The notes beneath the pieces were generated by a model. That model searched no databases. It saw only the letters and a program-made list of their open reading frames with translations, and was not told the DNA's origin. From assembly GCF_025869345.1 (NCBI RefSeq), contig NZ_JAOZVW010000152.1, positions 1 to 64,000 of the forward strand: 64,000 nt of DNA. Reading direction: 5' to 3'. Shown here piece by piece: positions 41,918 to 51,869 of the stretch (within the stretch, counting starts at the first letter, position 1; every line of letters begins with the position of its first letter). Both the position numbers and the translations under genes were made by a program. Origin of the DNA: Sphingopyxis sp. GTDB taxonomy: Bacteria; Pseudomonadota; Alphaproteobacteria; Sphingomonadales; Sphingomonadaceae.

Positions 41918-42756
41918 GGTTCGGTCCTTTCGGGGATCTGCGAAGGTTCGGGCGGGGAAAGGTTCGGGTCGAGCGGCGATCCAAGTGGCAGGTCGGCGGG
42001 CTGCGTATCACCCGATGTCGGCGCGACCAGTTCGTCGGGCGTCGGAAAGCGGTCGAAGGATTTCGGAACATCGGTCTCGTGTTCCCGACTCCAGTCGATC
42101 GCATCGACATAGAGCCCGAGCGGGTTCTTGCGCAGCACGTCGGCCGAGCGCGGCGGCTGCACTTTCACGGTCAGGATGGCGGTCCAGCGCGAGGTATCGG
42201 CGAGACTGCCGCGCTCATATGCCTGTTCGGTCCATTTGACCTGGAAGCTGCTATCCGACGCGCGAACGACGCTCGTGACCTGCACCGACACGGTGCGGCG
42301 ACCGACCTCCGCGAACGGATTGTCGGCACGGGCATATTCGCCGAGAAATATGGACGCTCGCTCGGTGGCGAAGTCATAGGCCGACAGCCAGTTCTCGCGC
42401 ATCAACACCGGATCGAGCGAGCGCGAACGGACATTGGCAATGAACTTGCCAAGGTGCCATGCGATCTGCGGGTCGGTCGCTTGATATTCGGTGACGGCGG
42501 GCGTCACCGCGCGGGCCTCGCCGAGTTGATCGACCTCGACGACATAGGGAACGACACGGCTCTGCATCGACTGCCATATCAGCGCCGCCGACAGGCCGGT
42601 GGTCAGGAACAGGCCGCCGAACGCCATCAATCGCCAGTTCTTCGCCTGGACGCGGCCGGCGCCGATGCGCTCGTCCCATAATTGTCCGGCACGCTGATAT
42701 GGCGTCTCCGGCTCGGGCGTTTGTCCGTAACGCTGCACAGCACGTGTGAATCGCAT
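41914..42756 (-). CDS. trbF: TrbF (VirB8-like) T4SS protein
   Basis: A 280-residue VirB8-like bitopic protein. It has a short cytosolic tail, a membrane helix at about 45-66 (LFLTTGLSAALIWQSM), and a periplasmic NTF2-like domain (GEARAVTPAVTEYQATDP, then SSFQVKWTEQAYERG). The acidic Pro-rich C-terminal 50 residues are likely disordered. It helps assemble the channel. It starts 3 bp after the trbL stop. Confidence 0.9.
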   Translation of the reverse strand: MRFTRAVQRYGQTPEPETPYQRAGQLWDERIGAGRVQAKNWRLMAFGGLFLTTGLSAALIWQSMQSRVVPYVVEVDQLGEARAVTPAVTEYQATDPQIAWHLGKFIANVRSRSLDPVLMRENWLSAYDFATERASIFLGEYARADNPFAEVGRRTVSVQVTSVVRASDSSFQVKWTEQAYERGSLADTSRWTAILTVKVQPPRSADVLRKNPLGLYVDAIDWSREHETDVPKSFDRFPTPDELVAPTSGDTQPADLPLGSPLDPNLSPPEPSQIPERTEP

Positions 42757-42759
42757 GGT

Positions 42760-44097
42760 TTAATCCCTTTCCTGAATGTCTGGGGTGATGCTCGCGCCGC
42801 CCTTGTCCCCGTCACGAATGGCGTGGATCGCCATCTGGCGCCGGTGACGACTGGCCTGGGTGGAATGGAGCTTCTGCGCCCATGCGGGCGGTGTCGCGCC
42901 TCCTGCGCCAGCGGCGATGGCAGCATTGGCGGCACCCGCCATTGCTTCGCCGCCTCCTGCTGATGCCGTTCCGCTGGCTCCCGCTGCCCACGCCGCTTGC
43001 TGTCCGCGCGCCGCAGCGGCGCGAAGTCCGAAAACGCCCTGCATCTTGTTGGCGGCAGCGCCCTTCGCTGCGCTCGCCATGCCGCCAATCCCCGCGCCAA
43101 CCGTCGCGGAGCCCGACGTTTCCTGCCCGAGCTTATAGGCGGTCGATGCGGCGCTCCCCATTGATGTGCCCGCGCGGACTGCGCCGAGGCCGGCACCGCC
43201 GGCGCCACGCGCCGCGGCGACCGCACCCGCGCCGCCCATCGCGAGACCGCCCGCTGTGAGCGCGGTCGTCGCGACCGCCGAGCCCGCGCCGAGTTGCGGC
43301 GCGCCCGCGACCAGGCCGGACGCGATGCCGGGGCCGAAGATGGCGAGTCCAAACAGCGCGAGACTGGCGAGCATCAACGACACCGCCTGTTCGATCGACA
43401 CCTCGTCGCCGGTGATGGCGCTGGAGAAGTCGGCGAAATAATTGGAGCCGATGCCAACGATGACGGCCAACACCATGACTTTAATGCCGGAACTGACGAC
43501 GTTCCCCAGCACCCGCTCGGCGAGGAACGATGTACGGTTCCAGAGTGCGAACGGAACCAGCACGAAGCCCGCTAGGCTCGTCAGCTTGAACTCGAGGATG
43601 GTGATGAAGAGCTGGATCGCGAGAATGAAAAAGGCGGCGATGACGATGATCCAGGCGATCATCAGCACGGCGATCTGGACAAAATTTTCGAAGAAATCGA
43701 TCGGGCCGACCAGTTCGGCAGCCTGAACGAGGAGCGGCCAGGCCGCATCGAATCCGGTTCCTGCGAGCCGCCCGGGCATCAGCAAATCCTGTGCGCCAAT
43801 CGTACTGCCGCCCGCGGTCAGTCCGAGCCCGGCGAAGCTGCGGAATATGATGTCGGTGAGGAGCGGAAAGCTGTTCAATATCAGCGCGAAGGCGCCGACA
43901 TAGAGAATCTTCTTCAAGAACTTGCCGATAACATCATCCTCGCCGCCGAGCGCCCAGAACAGGCCGGCGAGCGTGATGTCGATGCCGATCAGGATGGTCG
44001 TCAGAAAGCCAACGTCACCGCCGAGCAGCCCAAAGCCGCTGTCGATGTAAGCGATAAACGCCTGCATGAACTGATCTATGACGTTCAAATCGTTCAT
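42760..44097 (-). CDS. trbL: TrbL (VirB6-like) T4SS membrane protein
   Basis: A 445-residue polytopic inner-membrane protein. Several membrane helices are visible from about 20 to 260 (TTILIGIDITLAGLFWALGG; AVLMIAWIIVIAAFFILAI; VSLMLASLALFGLAIFGPG). After that comes a long Gly/Ala-rich tail (about 265-420). This is a standard TrbL shape, forming part of the channel. No trbK is encoded between this gene and trbJ (130-bp gap). Confidence 0.91.
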   Translation of the reverse strand: MNDLNVIDQFMQAFIAYIDSGFGLLGGDVGFLTTILIGIDITLAGLFWALGGEDDVIGKFLKKILYVGAFALILNSFPLLTDIIFRSFAGLGLTAGGSTIGAQDLLMPGRLAGTGFDAAWPLLVQAAELVGPIDFFENFVQIAVLMIAWIIVIAAFFILAIQLFITILEFKLTSLAGFVLVPFALWNRTSFLAERVLGNVVSSGIKVMVLAVIVGIGSNYFADFSSAITGDEVSIEQAVSLMLASLALFGLAIFGPGIASGLVAGAPQLGAGSAVATTALTAGGLAMGGAGAVAAARGAGGAGLGAVRAGTSMGSAASTAYKLGQETSGSATVGAGIGGMASAAKGAAANKMQGVFGLRAAAARGQQAAWAAGASGTASAGGGEAMAGAANAAIAAGAGGATPPAWAQKLHSTQASRHRRQMAIHAIRDGDKGGASITPDIQERD

Positions 44098-44227
44098 GTT
44101 CGCGGAACTCCTGATGGGAGGTCAAAGGGTGTCGCGGGAACCGCTGGCCGGGAGAGGAAGAAAGCCAAACGGCCCCCGCGACGGGACGGCGCTCGCCGGG
44201 GAGCTGGGGCGTTGCGCCGCCCCAAGC

Positions 44228-44965
44228 TCACTGCCGCGGCGTGTAGGCCTTGCCGTCGCCGAGGAATCGGGTCGTCCGTGCGCGGGCCTCGCGCGCGCTC
44301 TGACCGCGGGCTGCGGCTTCGAGCGATTGGCTGCGGAACTGCGCCGCCATCAGATTCTGAAGCTGGAGCTGCTGCTTGGTCGCCAGTGCGAGAAGCTGGT
44401 TGGTCGCCTGTTGCGCCTGAAGCGACCCTTCTGCGCCCTGACTCTTGGCGACGATCTGGCTGAGCGCCTGCGCGTCGTCGCGGACATTTTCGACGATGCC
44501 GCTCTGGACCGTCATCGTCTGCCGGAAGGCAGCCATCTCATTATCGAGTCGCTGCTTGGCGGTCGCAATTCGCTGGTCGCGCCCGAGCAGTTTGTCGAAG
44601 CTGTCGGGAAACTGCCGCCGAAATTGCTCGTCCAGCTCATCGACCCGAAAGTCGATGCCCTGGGCTTGCCCCATCAACTTGTCGATCTCGCCGAGGGTCT
44701 GGCGAAGCTCGTCGAGCTGCGGGAAGTCGATACGCGCAAGGTTCTTGCCCTGATTGACGAGCATCTGCGCTTCGTTTTGAAGCGACTGGATCTGCTGATT
44801 GACCTGCTGGAGTGTCCGGGCAGCGGTGAGCAGGTTCTGCCGATAATTGGTTGGGTCGAACACGCTGATCTGTGCAGCGGCGGGCACGGTGGTCAGCATT
44901 CCAGCACCAATCGCACCGACGATGCCGGTTCCGAGCAAGGCGGCGGTGATGACATATTTCTTCAC
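44228..44965 (-). CDS. trbJ: TrbJ (VirB5-like) T4SS protein
   Basis: A 245-residue exported protein. A signal peptide (KKYVITAALLGTGIVGAIGA, ending near AAAQ) is followed by a mostly helical coiled-coil region rich in Gln (QQVNQQIQSLQNEAQMLVNQ). TrbJ/VirB5-type proteins sit at the pilus tip or base. The start is the GTG at 44965, overlapping the trbE stop (GTGA). Confidence 0.88.
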   Translation of the reverse strand: MKKYVITAALLGTGIVGAIGAGMLTTVPAAAQISVFDPTNYRQNLLTAARTLQQVNQQIQSLQNEAQMLVNQGKNLARIDFPQLDELRQTLGEIDKLMGQAQGIDFRVDELDEQFRRQFPDSFDKLLGRDQRIATAKQRLDNEMAAFRQTMTVQSGIVENVRDDAQALSQIVAKSQGAEGSLQAQQATNQLLALATKQQLQLQNLMAAQFRSQSLEAAARGQSAREARARTTRFLGDGKAYTPRQ

Positions 44966-47433
44966 GAAATTTCTCCTTCGGGGGGACGAGCGGCGGGGAA
45001 GCGGCCAAGCAGCTCGGCCGCCCATGCGAGGCCGGCTTGGGTCAGGAAATCCGCGGCGAAATCGTCTCCGCCATGTTCGGCAAGAATCGCGTCGATGCGC
45101 TTCTGCGTCTCGGGATCGGATGCACCGCAAAGGGCGAGCGCGATCGGACCTAGCCCCAGCTCAAAGAGCCGGTTGCCGCGCGCCGATTGCAGATAATATT
45201 GCCGCTTCGGCACGGCGCGGCTGACCAGCTCGATTTGGCGTTCATTGAGGCCGAACCGAACATAGGCGGCTTGGGCTTGCGGCTCGATCGCGCGGTCGTT
45301 CGGCAGCAATATCCGCTGCGGGCAACTTTCGATGATCGCGGGTGCGATGCTGGAATCGGCGATGTCCGCGAGACTCTGCGTCGCGAACACCACGGCGACA
45401 TTGCGCTTCCTGAGCACCTTGAGCCACTCGCGGATGCGGGCCGCGAATAGCGGGTGATCGAGAAACACCCAGGCCTCGTCGAGAATGAGCAATGTCGGCC
45501 GCCCGGTGAATCGCTCTTCGAGCCGATGGAACAGGTAGTTCAGGACGGGGGCGACGATTCCCGCCCGTCCCATTAGCGCCTCGGTCTCGAAGCATTGCAC
45601 ATCGGCGATGGCGAGATCATCTTCGGCGGCGTCGAGCAGGCGGCCGAATGGTCCTTCGAGCGTATAGGGCGCCAGCGCGGAGCGCAGCGGGGCGGATTGC
45701 AGCAGCAGCGACAGCCCGGTCAGCGTCCGTTCTTCAACCGGCGCGGTCGCAAGGCTGGTCAGCGCCGACCAGACGGCTTCCTTGATCTCCGGCGTCACCA
45801 CGATTAATTCATGGGTGAGCAGCGCGCCGATCCATTCGGTGGCCCATGCGCGTTCGTCGGCGCGGTCGATGTGGCGCAAGGGTTGGAACGCAATGGGGCG
45901 CGCGCCTTCGTCGTCAGCATGGCCGCTGTTGCTGCCAAGGCCGAGCGCGTGATGCGCGCCGCCCATTGCGAGCACCGCGGCGCGCGCCGAAAAGCCCTTG
46001 TCGAAAATATAGACCTGGGAATCCCTGTAGCGCCGGAACTGCAAGGCCAGCAAAGCGAGCAGCACCGATTTGCCGGCGCCGGTCGGGCCGACGATCAGCA
46101 TGTGGCCGACATCACCGACATGGGTCGAGAGCCGGAACGGCGTCGATCCGCTCGTCTCCGCAGTGAGCAGCGGCGGGCCGTCGAGGTGCGCGTTGCGCGC
46201 CGGTCCCGCCCAAACGCAAGATAGCGGCATCAGGTGAGCGAGATTCAGCGTGTGAACGATCGGTTGCCGGACATTTGCGTAAACGTGACCGGGCAGGCTC
46301 GAAAGCCATGCCTCGATCGCGTTTATGCTCTCGCGGATGCAGGTGAAGCCGAGGCCGTTGACGATGCGCTCGACGGCCCGGACCTTTTCTTCGACGCGCC
46401 CGCGATCGGCGTCCGCCACGGTGATCGTCGTGGTCAGATAGCCGAAGGCGACATGATCGCCGCCGAGTGCCTGCAAGGCCATGTCGGCATCGAGCATCTT
46501 GTTATCGGCATCGGAATCGAGAAGCTGCGCCGGCTGATTATAGATGACCTCGCGCAGCATCGCAGTCACCGACTTGCGCTTGTTGAACCATTGGCGGCGC
46601 AGCTTGGTGAGCGCCTTGGTCGCATCGGTTTTGTCGAGCGCGATGAAGCGCGTCACCCAGCGATAGCCGAAATCCTCATGGTTGAGCGCGTCGAGGATGG
46701 CGGGTCGGCTGACATTCGGAAAGCCGAGGATGGTCAGTGTGCGGAGGTGCTGGTCACCCAGCATCGGTTCGAGACCGCCGGTCAGCGGCGTGTCCACGAG
46801 CAGCCCGTCGAGGTACATCGGGGTGACGGGGACCGCGACGTCATGGCGGCGGGTCGATATCGTGCCGTGGAGATATGTCAGCGTCTCGCTGTCGCCCAGC
46901 GCCCGCACCTCGGGCATGAAGCCCGAGAACAGGTCCAGCGCGCGATCGGTTTCAGCGATGAAGCTGGCGAGTGCCTGCCGCCAGTCGCGGCCTTTCACAT
47001 TATCGCTGCGTTCGACCAGCGCGCGGCCCGCGGTGTCGGTCTGATCGGGCGACGGCAGGAAGGTAAGCGTGACATGATAGCGGCTCTCGAAATGGGCGCC
47101 CGCGTTCTCGAATGATGCGCGCCGCTCCTCGTCGACCAGCCACGACGCCGGATCGGCAAAGCTGCTGTCGGGATAACCCAGGGCTTCGCGGCGTTCGGCC
47201 TCGAAGTGGAGCACCCAGCCCGATCCGAAACGCTTCAACACATTGTTCGCCCGCGCGCAGGCGGCAACCAGTTCGGCCTCTGTGGCGGATTCCAGATCTG
47301 GGCCGCGAAAGCGCAAGGTACGCTGGAAACTGCCGTCCTTGTTCAGCACAACCCCGGGCGCGACCAGCGCCGCCCACGGCAGATGGTCGGAAAGCCGGTC
47401 AGCGCGGCTGCGATATTCGCGGAGGTTCAACAT
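44962..47433 (-). CDS. trbE: TrbE (VirB4-like) T4SS ATPase
   Basis: An 823-residue VirB4-family ATPase that powers pilus and channel assembly. Walker A is VGPTGAGKSVLLAL near 446-459, and Walker B LLILDEAWVFLD is near 645-656, followed by RKRNVAVVFATQSLADI. The N-terminal half has the CagE/TrbE domain. It overlaps the trbD stop by 7 bp and the trbJ start by 4 bp. Confidence 0.94.
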   Translation of the reverse strand: MLNLREYRSRADRLSDHLPWAALVAPGVVLNKDGSFQRTLRFRGPDLESATEAELVAACARANNVLKRFGSGWVLHFEAERREALGYPDSSFADPASWLVDEERRASFENAGAHFESRYHVTLTFLPSPDQTDTAGRALVERSDNVKGRDWRQALASFIAETDRALDLFSGFMPEVRALGDSETLTYLHGTISTRRHDVAVPVTPMYLDGLLVDTPLTGGLEPMLGDQHLRTLTILGFPNVSRPAILDALNHEDFGYRWVTRFIALDKTDATKALTKLRRQWFNKRKSVTAMLREVIYNQPAQLLDSDADNKMLDADMALQALGGDHVAFGYLTTTITVADADRGRVEEKVRAVERIVNGLGFTCIRESINAIEAWLSSLPGHVYANVRQPIVHTLNLAHLMPLSCVWAGPARNAHLDGPPLLTAETSGSTPFRLSTHVGDVGHMLIVGPTGAGKSVLLALLALQFRRYRDSQVYIFDKGFSARAAVLAMGGAHHALGLGSNSGHADDEGARPIAFQPLRHIDRADERAWATEWIGALLTHELIVVTPEIKEAVWSALTSLATAPVEERTLTGLSLLLQSAPLRSALAPYTLEGPFGRLLDAAEDDLAIADVQCFETEALMGRAGIVAPVLNYLFHRLEERFTGRPTLLILDEAWVFLDHPLFAARIREWLKVLRKRNVAVVFATQSLADIADSSIAPAIIESCPQRILLPNDRAIEPQAQAAYVRFGLNERQIELVSRAVPKRQYYLQSARGNRLFELGLGPIALALCGASDPETQKRIDAILAEHGGDDFAADFLTQAGLAWAAELLGRFPAARPPEGEIS

Positions 47434-47699
47434 GTCAGATACCCCCGCTGGCGAAGGTGTCGCGCGAGAACGGGCGCGAAATCGGGGTCACGCTTTGCCG
47501 CGAATACCGCGACCGTGTGGCCGAGCGCCCATAGGACGATGCCAGCAATCCATTGCTGCAAACCCAGTCCCAGCGCCGCCGCGATGGTGCCATTGACGAT
47601 CGCGATGGCGCGCGGCGCGCCGCCGAGCAGGATGGGTTCGGCCAGCGCGCGGTGCATCGGCGCCTCGAACCCGTCGATATGTTGCCCCACACCAATCAT
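47427..47699 (-). CDS. trbD: TrbD (VirB3-like) T4SS protein
   Basis: A 90-residue inner-membrane protein. One or two helices are visible (IAIVNGTIAAALGLGLQQWI and GIVLWALGHTVAVF). The polar start GFEAPMHRALAEPILLGGAP is typical of TrbD. It overlaps trbC by 4 bp and trbE by 7 bp. Confidence 0.88.
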   Translation of the reverse strand: MIGVGQHIDGFEAPMHRALAEPILLGGAPRAIAIVNGTIAAALGLGLQQWIAGIVLWALGHTVAVFAAKRDPDFAPVLARHLRQRGYLTC

Positions 47700-48031
47700 G
47701 CGATCAGCGCCCCGCCGCCGAAGGAAAAGAAGGACAGGAAGAAGCTCGATGCGGCGAAAGCGATCGACAACCCGAAAATGATCTGGATGAGCCGGCGGAA
47801 GCCGCCCGCCGTCTCGCCGAAGGCGAGAGTCAGGCCGGTGACGATAATGATGATCACGGCAACGATCTTGGCGACCGGGCCTTGGACCGATTCCAGAACC
47901 TGTTGGAGTGGTTCTTCCCACGGCATCCCCGATCCGGCGGCCTGCGCGGTGGCGGCGACAGCCAGGCCGAGCATGGCCGCGGCGGCGGCCGTTATGATCT
48001 TGTGAGGTTCGCAAACACGGGACAGGCGCAT
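47696..48031 (-). CDS. trbC: TrbC pilin-like T4SS protein
   Basis: A 111-residue VirB2-like pilin precursor. A long N-terminal leader (to about residue 32, AQAAGSG) precedes two membrane helices (PVAKIVAVIIIIVTGLTLAF, then IIFGLSIAFAASSFFLSFF). This is the expected shape for a processed, membrane-embedded pilin. The ATG at 48031 is 1 bp after the trbB stop. Confidence 0.88.
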   Translation of the reverse strand: MRLSRVCEPHKIITAAAAAMLGLAVAATAQAAGSGMPWEEPLQQVLESVQGPVAKIVAVIIIIVTGLTLAFGETAGGFRRLIQIIFGLSIAFAASSFFLSFFSFGGGALIA

Positions 48032-48032
48032 G

Positions 48033-49031
48033 TCATTCTCCTTCGGACGTGGCGGGGGTGAGGTCGCGGACGGCGTAATGGCCTTGCGCGTCGAGGCCGG
48101 TGACGCGCGCAACGGTCTCGACGCGGCGCGCAAGTCCGCGCCCGGATATGAAGACGATCATGTCGATGGCTTCGGCAATCAGGCGTCGCGGAACTGTGAC
48201 GACGCTCTCCTGGACAAGCTGTTCGAGCCGGTAGAGCGCGGACGTCGCGCTGTTCGCGTGGACGGTGGCGATGCCGCCGGGGTGTCCGGTATTCCATGCC
48301 TTGAGCATGTCGAGCGCCTCGCGCCCGCGAACCTCGCCGACGATGATCCGGTCAGGACGCAGGCGGAGCGTCGAGCGCACGAGGTCAGCCATCGTGACCG
48401 CGCCGGCTCCGGTCGGGCCGATCGCACGGGTGCGAAGCGCTACGACATCGGGCGCGGCGCATTGCAGTTCGCGCGTGTCCTCGATGATGATGACGCGCTC
48501 GTCGAGGCCGGCCATTTCGGCGAGCAGCGCATTGGCGAGCGTCGTCTTGCCCGACGATGTGCCGCCCGCAACCAGGATATTCCGGCGTTCGACAACCGCC
48601 ATTGACAGCAGCCGCGCCGTATCGGCGGGCATGATGCCATCCTTCACATAGTCGAGCAGCGTATAGATGCGCGCGGCGGGCTTTCGGATCGAGAAGCAGG
48701 GCGCGAGGCTGACGGGCGGCAAGACGCCCTCGAACCTCTCGCCTGCGCCTTCGCCATGCGGCGGCAGTTCGGCCGAAATGATCGGCGCCGCCGCATGGGC
48801 CTCGGTGCGGGCGTGGCTGGCGACCAGGCGAATGATGCGTTCGATCTGCGCGGGGTCGTAGCGGGTGCCGGTGTCGATACGCCCCTCGCCGAGCCGGTCG
48901 AGCCGCAATACGCCGTCGGGATTGACCATGATCTCGATGACGGCGGGATCGGACAGCGCGGCGGCGATGCCCGGTCCCATTGCGGTGCGGAGCATCGCGC
49001 GGCGGCGATCCGAAGAAAGCGCTTCGCTCAT
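48033..49031 (-). CDS. trbB: TrbB (VirB11-like) T4SS ATPase
   Basis: A 332-residue hexameric secretion ATPase of the VirB11 family. Walker A is GGTSSGKTTLAN near 154-165, the Asp box is VIIIEDTRELQC, and the His-containing motif is TGHPGGIATVHANSA near 262. It regulates pilus assembly and DNA transfer at the inner membrane. It overlaps the CopG-type gene stop by 4 bp. Confidence 0.94.
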   Translation of the reverse strand: MSEALSSDRRRAMLRTAMGPGIAAALSDPAVIEIMVNPDGVLRLDRLGEGRIDTGTRYDPAQIERIIRLVASHARTEAHAAAPIISAELPPHGEGAGERFEGVLPPVSLAPCFSIRKPAARIYTLLDYVKDGIMPADTARLLSMAVVERRNILVAGGTSSGKTTLANALLAEMAGLDERVIIIEDTRELQCAAPDVVALRTRAIGPTGAGAVTMADLVRSTLRLRPDRIIVGEVRGREALDMLKAWNTGHPGGIATVHANSATSALYRLEQLVQESVVTVPRRLIAEAIDMIVFISGRGLARRVETVARVTGLDAQGHYAVRDLTPATSEGE

Positions 49032-49453
49032 CGGGAGCCTCCATTGTCTGGCGAGGGTGCGGCAAGGGTGCGCTGTCCGCTCGCCAGCGCCTCACCGACG
49101 CGGGAGACGAACGCCTCGAAGCGGTCGCGGCCGATTGCGCGCGCCGCCTCGTCGGCCTCCGGCAAGGGCGCCTGAATCATCAGTTCGTAGCGGACGAACA
49201 GCGCGAGGCTTTCGAGCAGGATATGACCGTCGCGCTCGATGCGCCCGAGCGCCATCGACATGCGGTCGAGCCGGTGCTTGAAGCGGTTTTCGAGTTCGCT
49301 TGCCGCCTGCCGGTTCAGCCATGCGGTCAGCGCGTCGGTCAGGATCGCCGACTTGGATGCGCCGGGGGCGGCGGCAAGCGTCTCGAAGCGGTGGCTCAAA
49401 TCCTCCGGCAAGAATAGCTGGTAGCGAACGCGCTTTTGTTTGATCGCAGTCAT
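49028..49453 (-). CDS. CopG-type ribbon-helix-helix protein
   Basis: A 141-residue protein with an N-terminal ribbon-helix-helix (VRYQLFLPEDLSHRFETLAA, then SKSAILTDALTAWLN) and a helical C-terminal part. A CopG-type gene between traG and trbB is usual in this type of cluster and may regulate it. It starts 2 bp after the traG stop. Confidence 0.82.
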   Translation of the reverse strand: MTAIKQKRVRYQLFLPEDLSHRFETLAAAPGASKSAILTDALTAWLNRQAASELENRFKHRLDRMSMALGRIERDGHILLESLALFVRYELMIQAPLPEADEAARAIGRDRFEAFVSRVGEALASGQRTLAAPSPDNGGSR

Positions 49454-49455
49454 CG

Positions 49456-51466
49456 TCAGAAGCTCGGCAGCGCGTCGCTATCGCGACCCTGATTGATGCT
49501 GTGCGCCCGGATCAGCGCGCCGGTAGTCCCGGCGCGGTCCATCGCATGTTTGTCCGCAACTGGATCGGCGTCGTCGCGATCGAGCCCGAGAAGATCGAGT
49601 TGCTTCGGCGGTTCGGGCTTCTTGGCCGCTTCGTCGCCAAGGCCGGGGTGTCGCTGATGCTGCAATCCGCCGTCCTCGTCGGCGCTGCCACCCTCGTCGA
49701 CCTTGCCGAGCCTGCTATCGGATGCGCTGACCAGCCCAGTCCAGTCATCGGGACGGCCCTTCGGGCGATCGGCATAGTCGCCAAGAGCGAGCGCGGGCGG
49801 CGGCAGCAGCCGCGCGCGAAAATTGCCATCCTTGTAATATTGCAGCTTCTTCGCCCGGATCGGGGCCATCCCCGATACCAGCACCAGCTCGTCGGCGGGC
49901 GGAAGCTGCATCACCTCGCCCTGCGTCAACAGCGGGCGGGCGGTTTCCTGTCGGCTGACCATGACGTGCGCGAGCCAGGGGGCGAGGCGATGCCCGGCAT
50001 AATTGCGCATCGCGCGCTGTTCGGTCGCGACGCCGAGAGCATCGGAAACCCTCTTTGCCGTCCGCTCGTCGTTCGTCGAAAACACAACGCGCACATGGCA
50101 ATTATCGAGGATCGAATTATGCTCGCCGTAGGCTTTATCGACCTGATTGAGACTTTGGGCGATCAGATAAACCCGGATTCCGTAGCCCGCCATGAAGGCA
50201 AGGCTCGTCTCGAAAAAGTCGAGCCGCCCCAAAGCCACGAACTCATCGAGCATCATTAGAAGCTTATGCCGGGGCATCGAGCTTCTCCGTGAGGCGGCGG
50301 CCGATCTGATTGAGCAGCAAGCGAATGAGCGGCTTGGTGCGCGAAATATCCGACGGTGGAATGACGAGATACAGCGATACGGGATGGTCGGCTTCGACCA
50401 GATCGGCAATGCGCCAGTCGCAGCGCGACGTAACGGCCGCGACGGTGGGGTCGCGATAGAGGCCGAGAAACGACATGGCCGTGGACAAGACGCCACTGCG
50501 TTCGTTCTCGCTCTTGTTCAGCACCTCGCGTGCCGCGCTGGCGACAACGGGATGAACCTGCGGCGCGTCCTTCGTGCCGAGATGATTGGTCGTCATCATC
50601 CGGCGCAGCGCCGTGACGAACGGGCGCTGTGGGTCCGAAAGGAAAGTCGCGACGCGGGCGAGCGTCTTTTCTTCCTCGGCATAAAGGATGTGGAGGATCG
50701 CGCCGACCAGCAGGCTGTGGCTGGTCTTCTCCCAATGGTTGCGCCGTTCCAGCGCGCCCTCGGGATCGACAAGAATATCCGCGATATTCTGAACGTCGCG
50801 GACCTCGTTGGCGCCCTTCCTGACCTCCAGCAGCGGATTATATTTTGCCGATCGCGGATCGGTCGGATTGAACAGCAGGACATGGCTGAACCGCGCGCGC
50901 CAGCCCGCCGTCAGCTGCCAATTCTCGCCCTTGATGTCGTGGATGATGGCCGAGCCGGTCCAGCTTAGCAGGGTCGGAGTGACGAGGCCGACGCCTTTGC
51001 CGCTTCGCGTCGGCGCAAAGGCCATGACATGCTCCGGCCCATCGTGGCGAAGGTAGCGCCCGCGCTTACGGCCGAGAAAAACGCCGCTGTCGCTGAACAG
51101 TCCGACGTGGTCGATCTCGCGTGGCGTCGCCCAGCGGGCGGACCCGTAGGTGGTGACCTGGCGCGACTGGCGCGCGCGCCAGAGCGACCCGGCGATGGCG
51201 GACGCGCAGCCGAGAAAGCCGCTCGCCCCCGCGATCATCCCGGCCTTGTCGAACACCTCGGGCGCGTAGGCTTCGTAATGATACCACCAGGGAAATACCG
51301 CCCACGGCTGATAGACGGGCGTGTCGAACAGGATGAACCAGGCCGGACCAAGCTGCGGCTGATGGCCAAGCTGCGCAGCACACCATTGCGTCGCGGCCCA
51401 GATGCCCACAATGACGATCGTGAAAACGACAAGAATTTGGCCGATTAGAAGCTTGGTAGGGGTCAC
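49456..51466 (-). pseudogene. traG: Frameshifted traG (VirD4 coupling protein)
   Basis: The coupling-protein gene is split. The first frame (51466 to 50264) encodes the membrane segments (QILVVFTIVIVGIWAATQW), Walker A FAPTRSGKGVGLV near 147 and ends EKLDAPA-stop. The rest is in another frame: RHKLLMMLDEFVALGRLDFF with Walker B, then AQSLNQVDKAYG, to the stop at 49456. The break lies at about 50264-50275 where a few bases seem deleted. If real, the coupling protein is truncated before Walker B and transfer is lost. A sequencing error is possible. Confidence 0.85.
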
Positions 51467-51869
51467 GAATTCGCTCCGAATAGGACAAGGTGTCCCGACC
51501 CGAAGAAAGTCGCACCAATCTGCTTGGATATGACAGTGTCGCTAAGCCGTTCCGCGGCCGCTTCGCGCCTGTTCGGTCCATCCGATGGACAATTTTCCCA
51601 ACTTGTTCGTGATTGTGTCGCGATTCCCGCGAGGTCAGCGCGCCTGAGATGATGGGGCCAGCGGTATTCCGAATTATGTGCTCAACATCAGGCGCCGGGA
51701 GTTTCGCCATGCGCGGGCGGCGCGGCAGACCAATGATGCTTCGCTCGGCTCGTCACGAGACGCTGACGCCTCAACGAATATCGCCGGGGCGTCCAGGCCG
51801 TGCATGGATAGATCGCCGCTGCGGTGCGTAGCTGGAGGAGAGAGGGGAGAAGCAGAAAGGAGCCATATC
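51467..51869. other. Edge of the conjugation block
   Basis: About 400 bp between the broken traG and the PRC-barrel gene. It should contain the traG promoter and the PRC-barrel promoter. I see no gene, no tRNA and no convincing direct repeat matching the 39253-39421 edge. Confidence 0.4.

Larger units (their letters stand above)
39422..51466 (-). mobile_element. P-type conjugation module (trb/traG), incomplete
   Basis: A contiguous minus-strand block: traG, a CopG-type gene, trbB, C, D, E, J, L, F, G, I, a DUF2274 gene and an AlpA-type gene. This order is typical of conjugative plasmids and integrative elements of sphingomonads. Missing in this window are a relaxase, an integrase, replication or partition genes, and trbK. 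Chromosome-type genes start right after both edges, and I saw no clear direct repeats. It is either one arm of a larger element outside the window or a decayed element. Confidence 0.7.

Noticed and set aside
51480-51710. Minus-strand frame beginning MAKLPAPDVEHII, weakly like the end of a serine recombinase
   Set aside because: Only a few residues fit, the rest is unlike any recombinase, and the frame overlaps the traG N-terminus.
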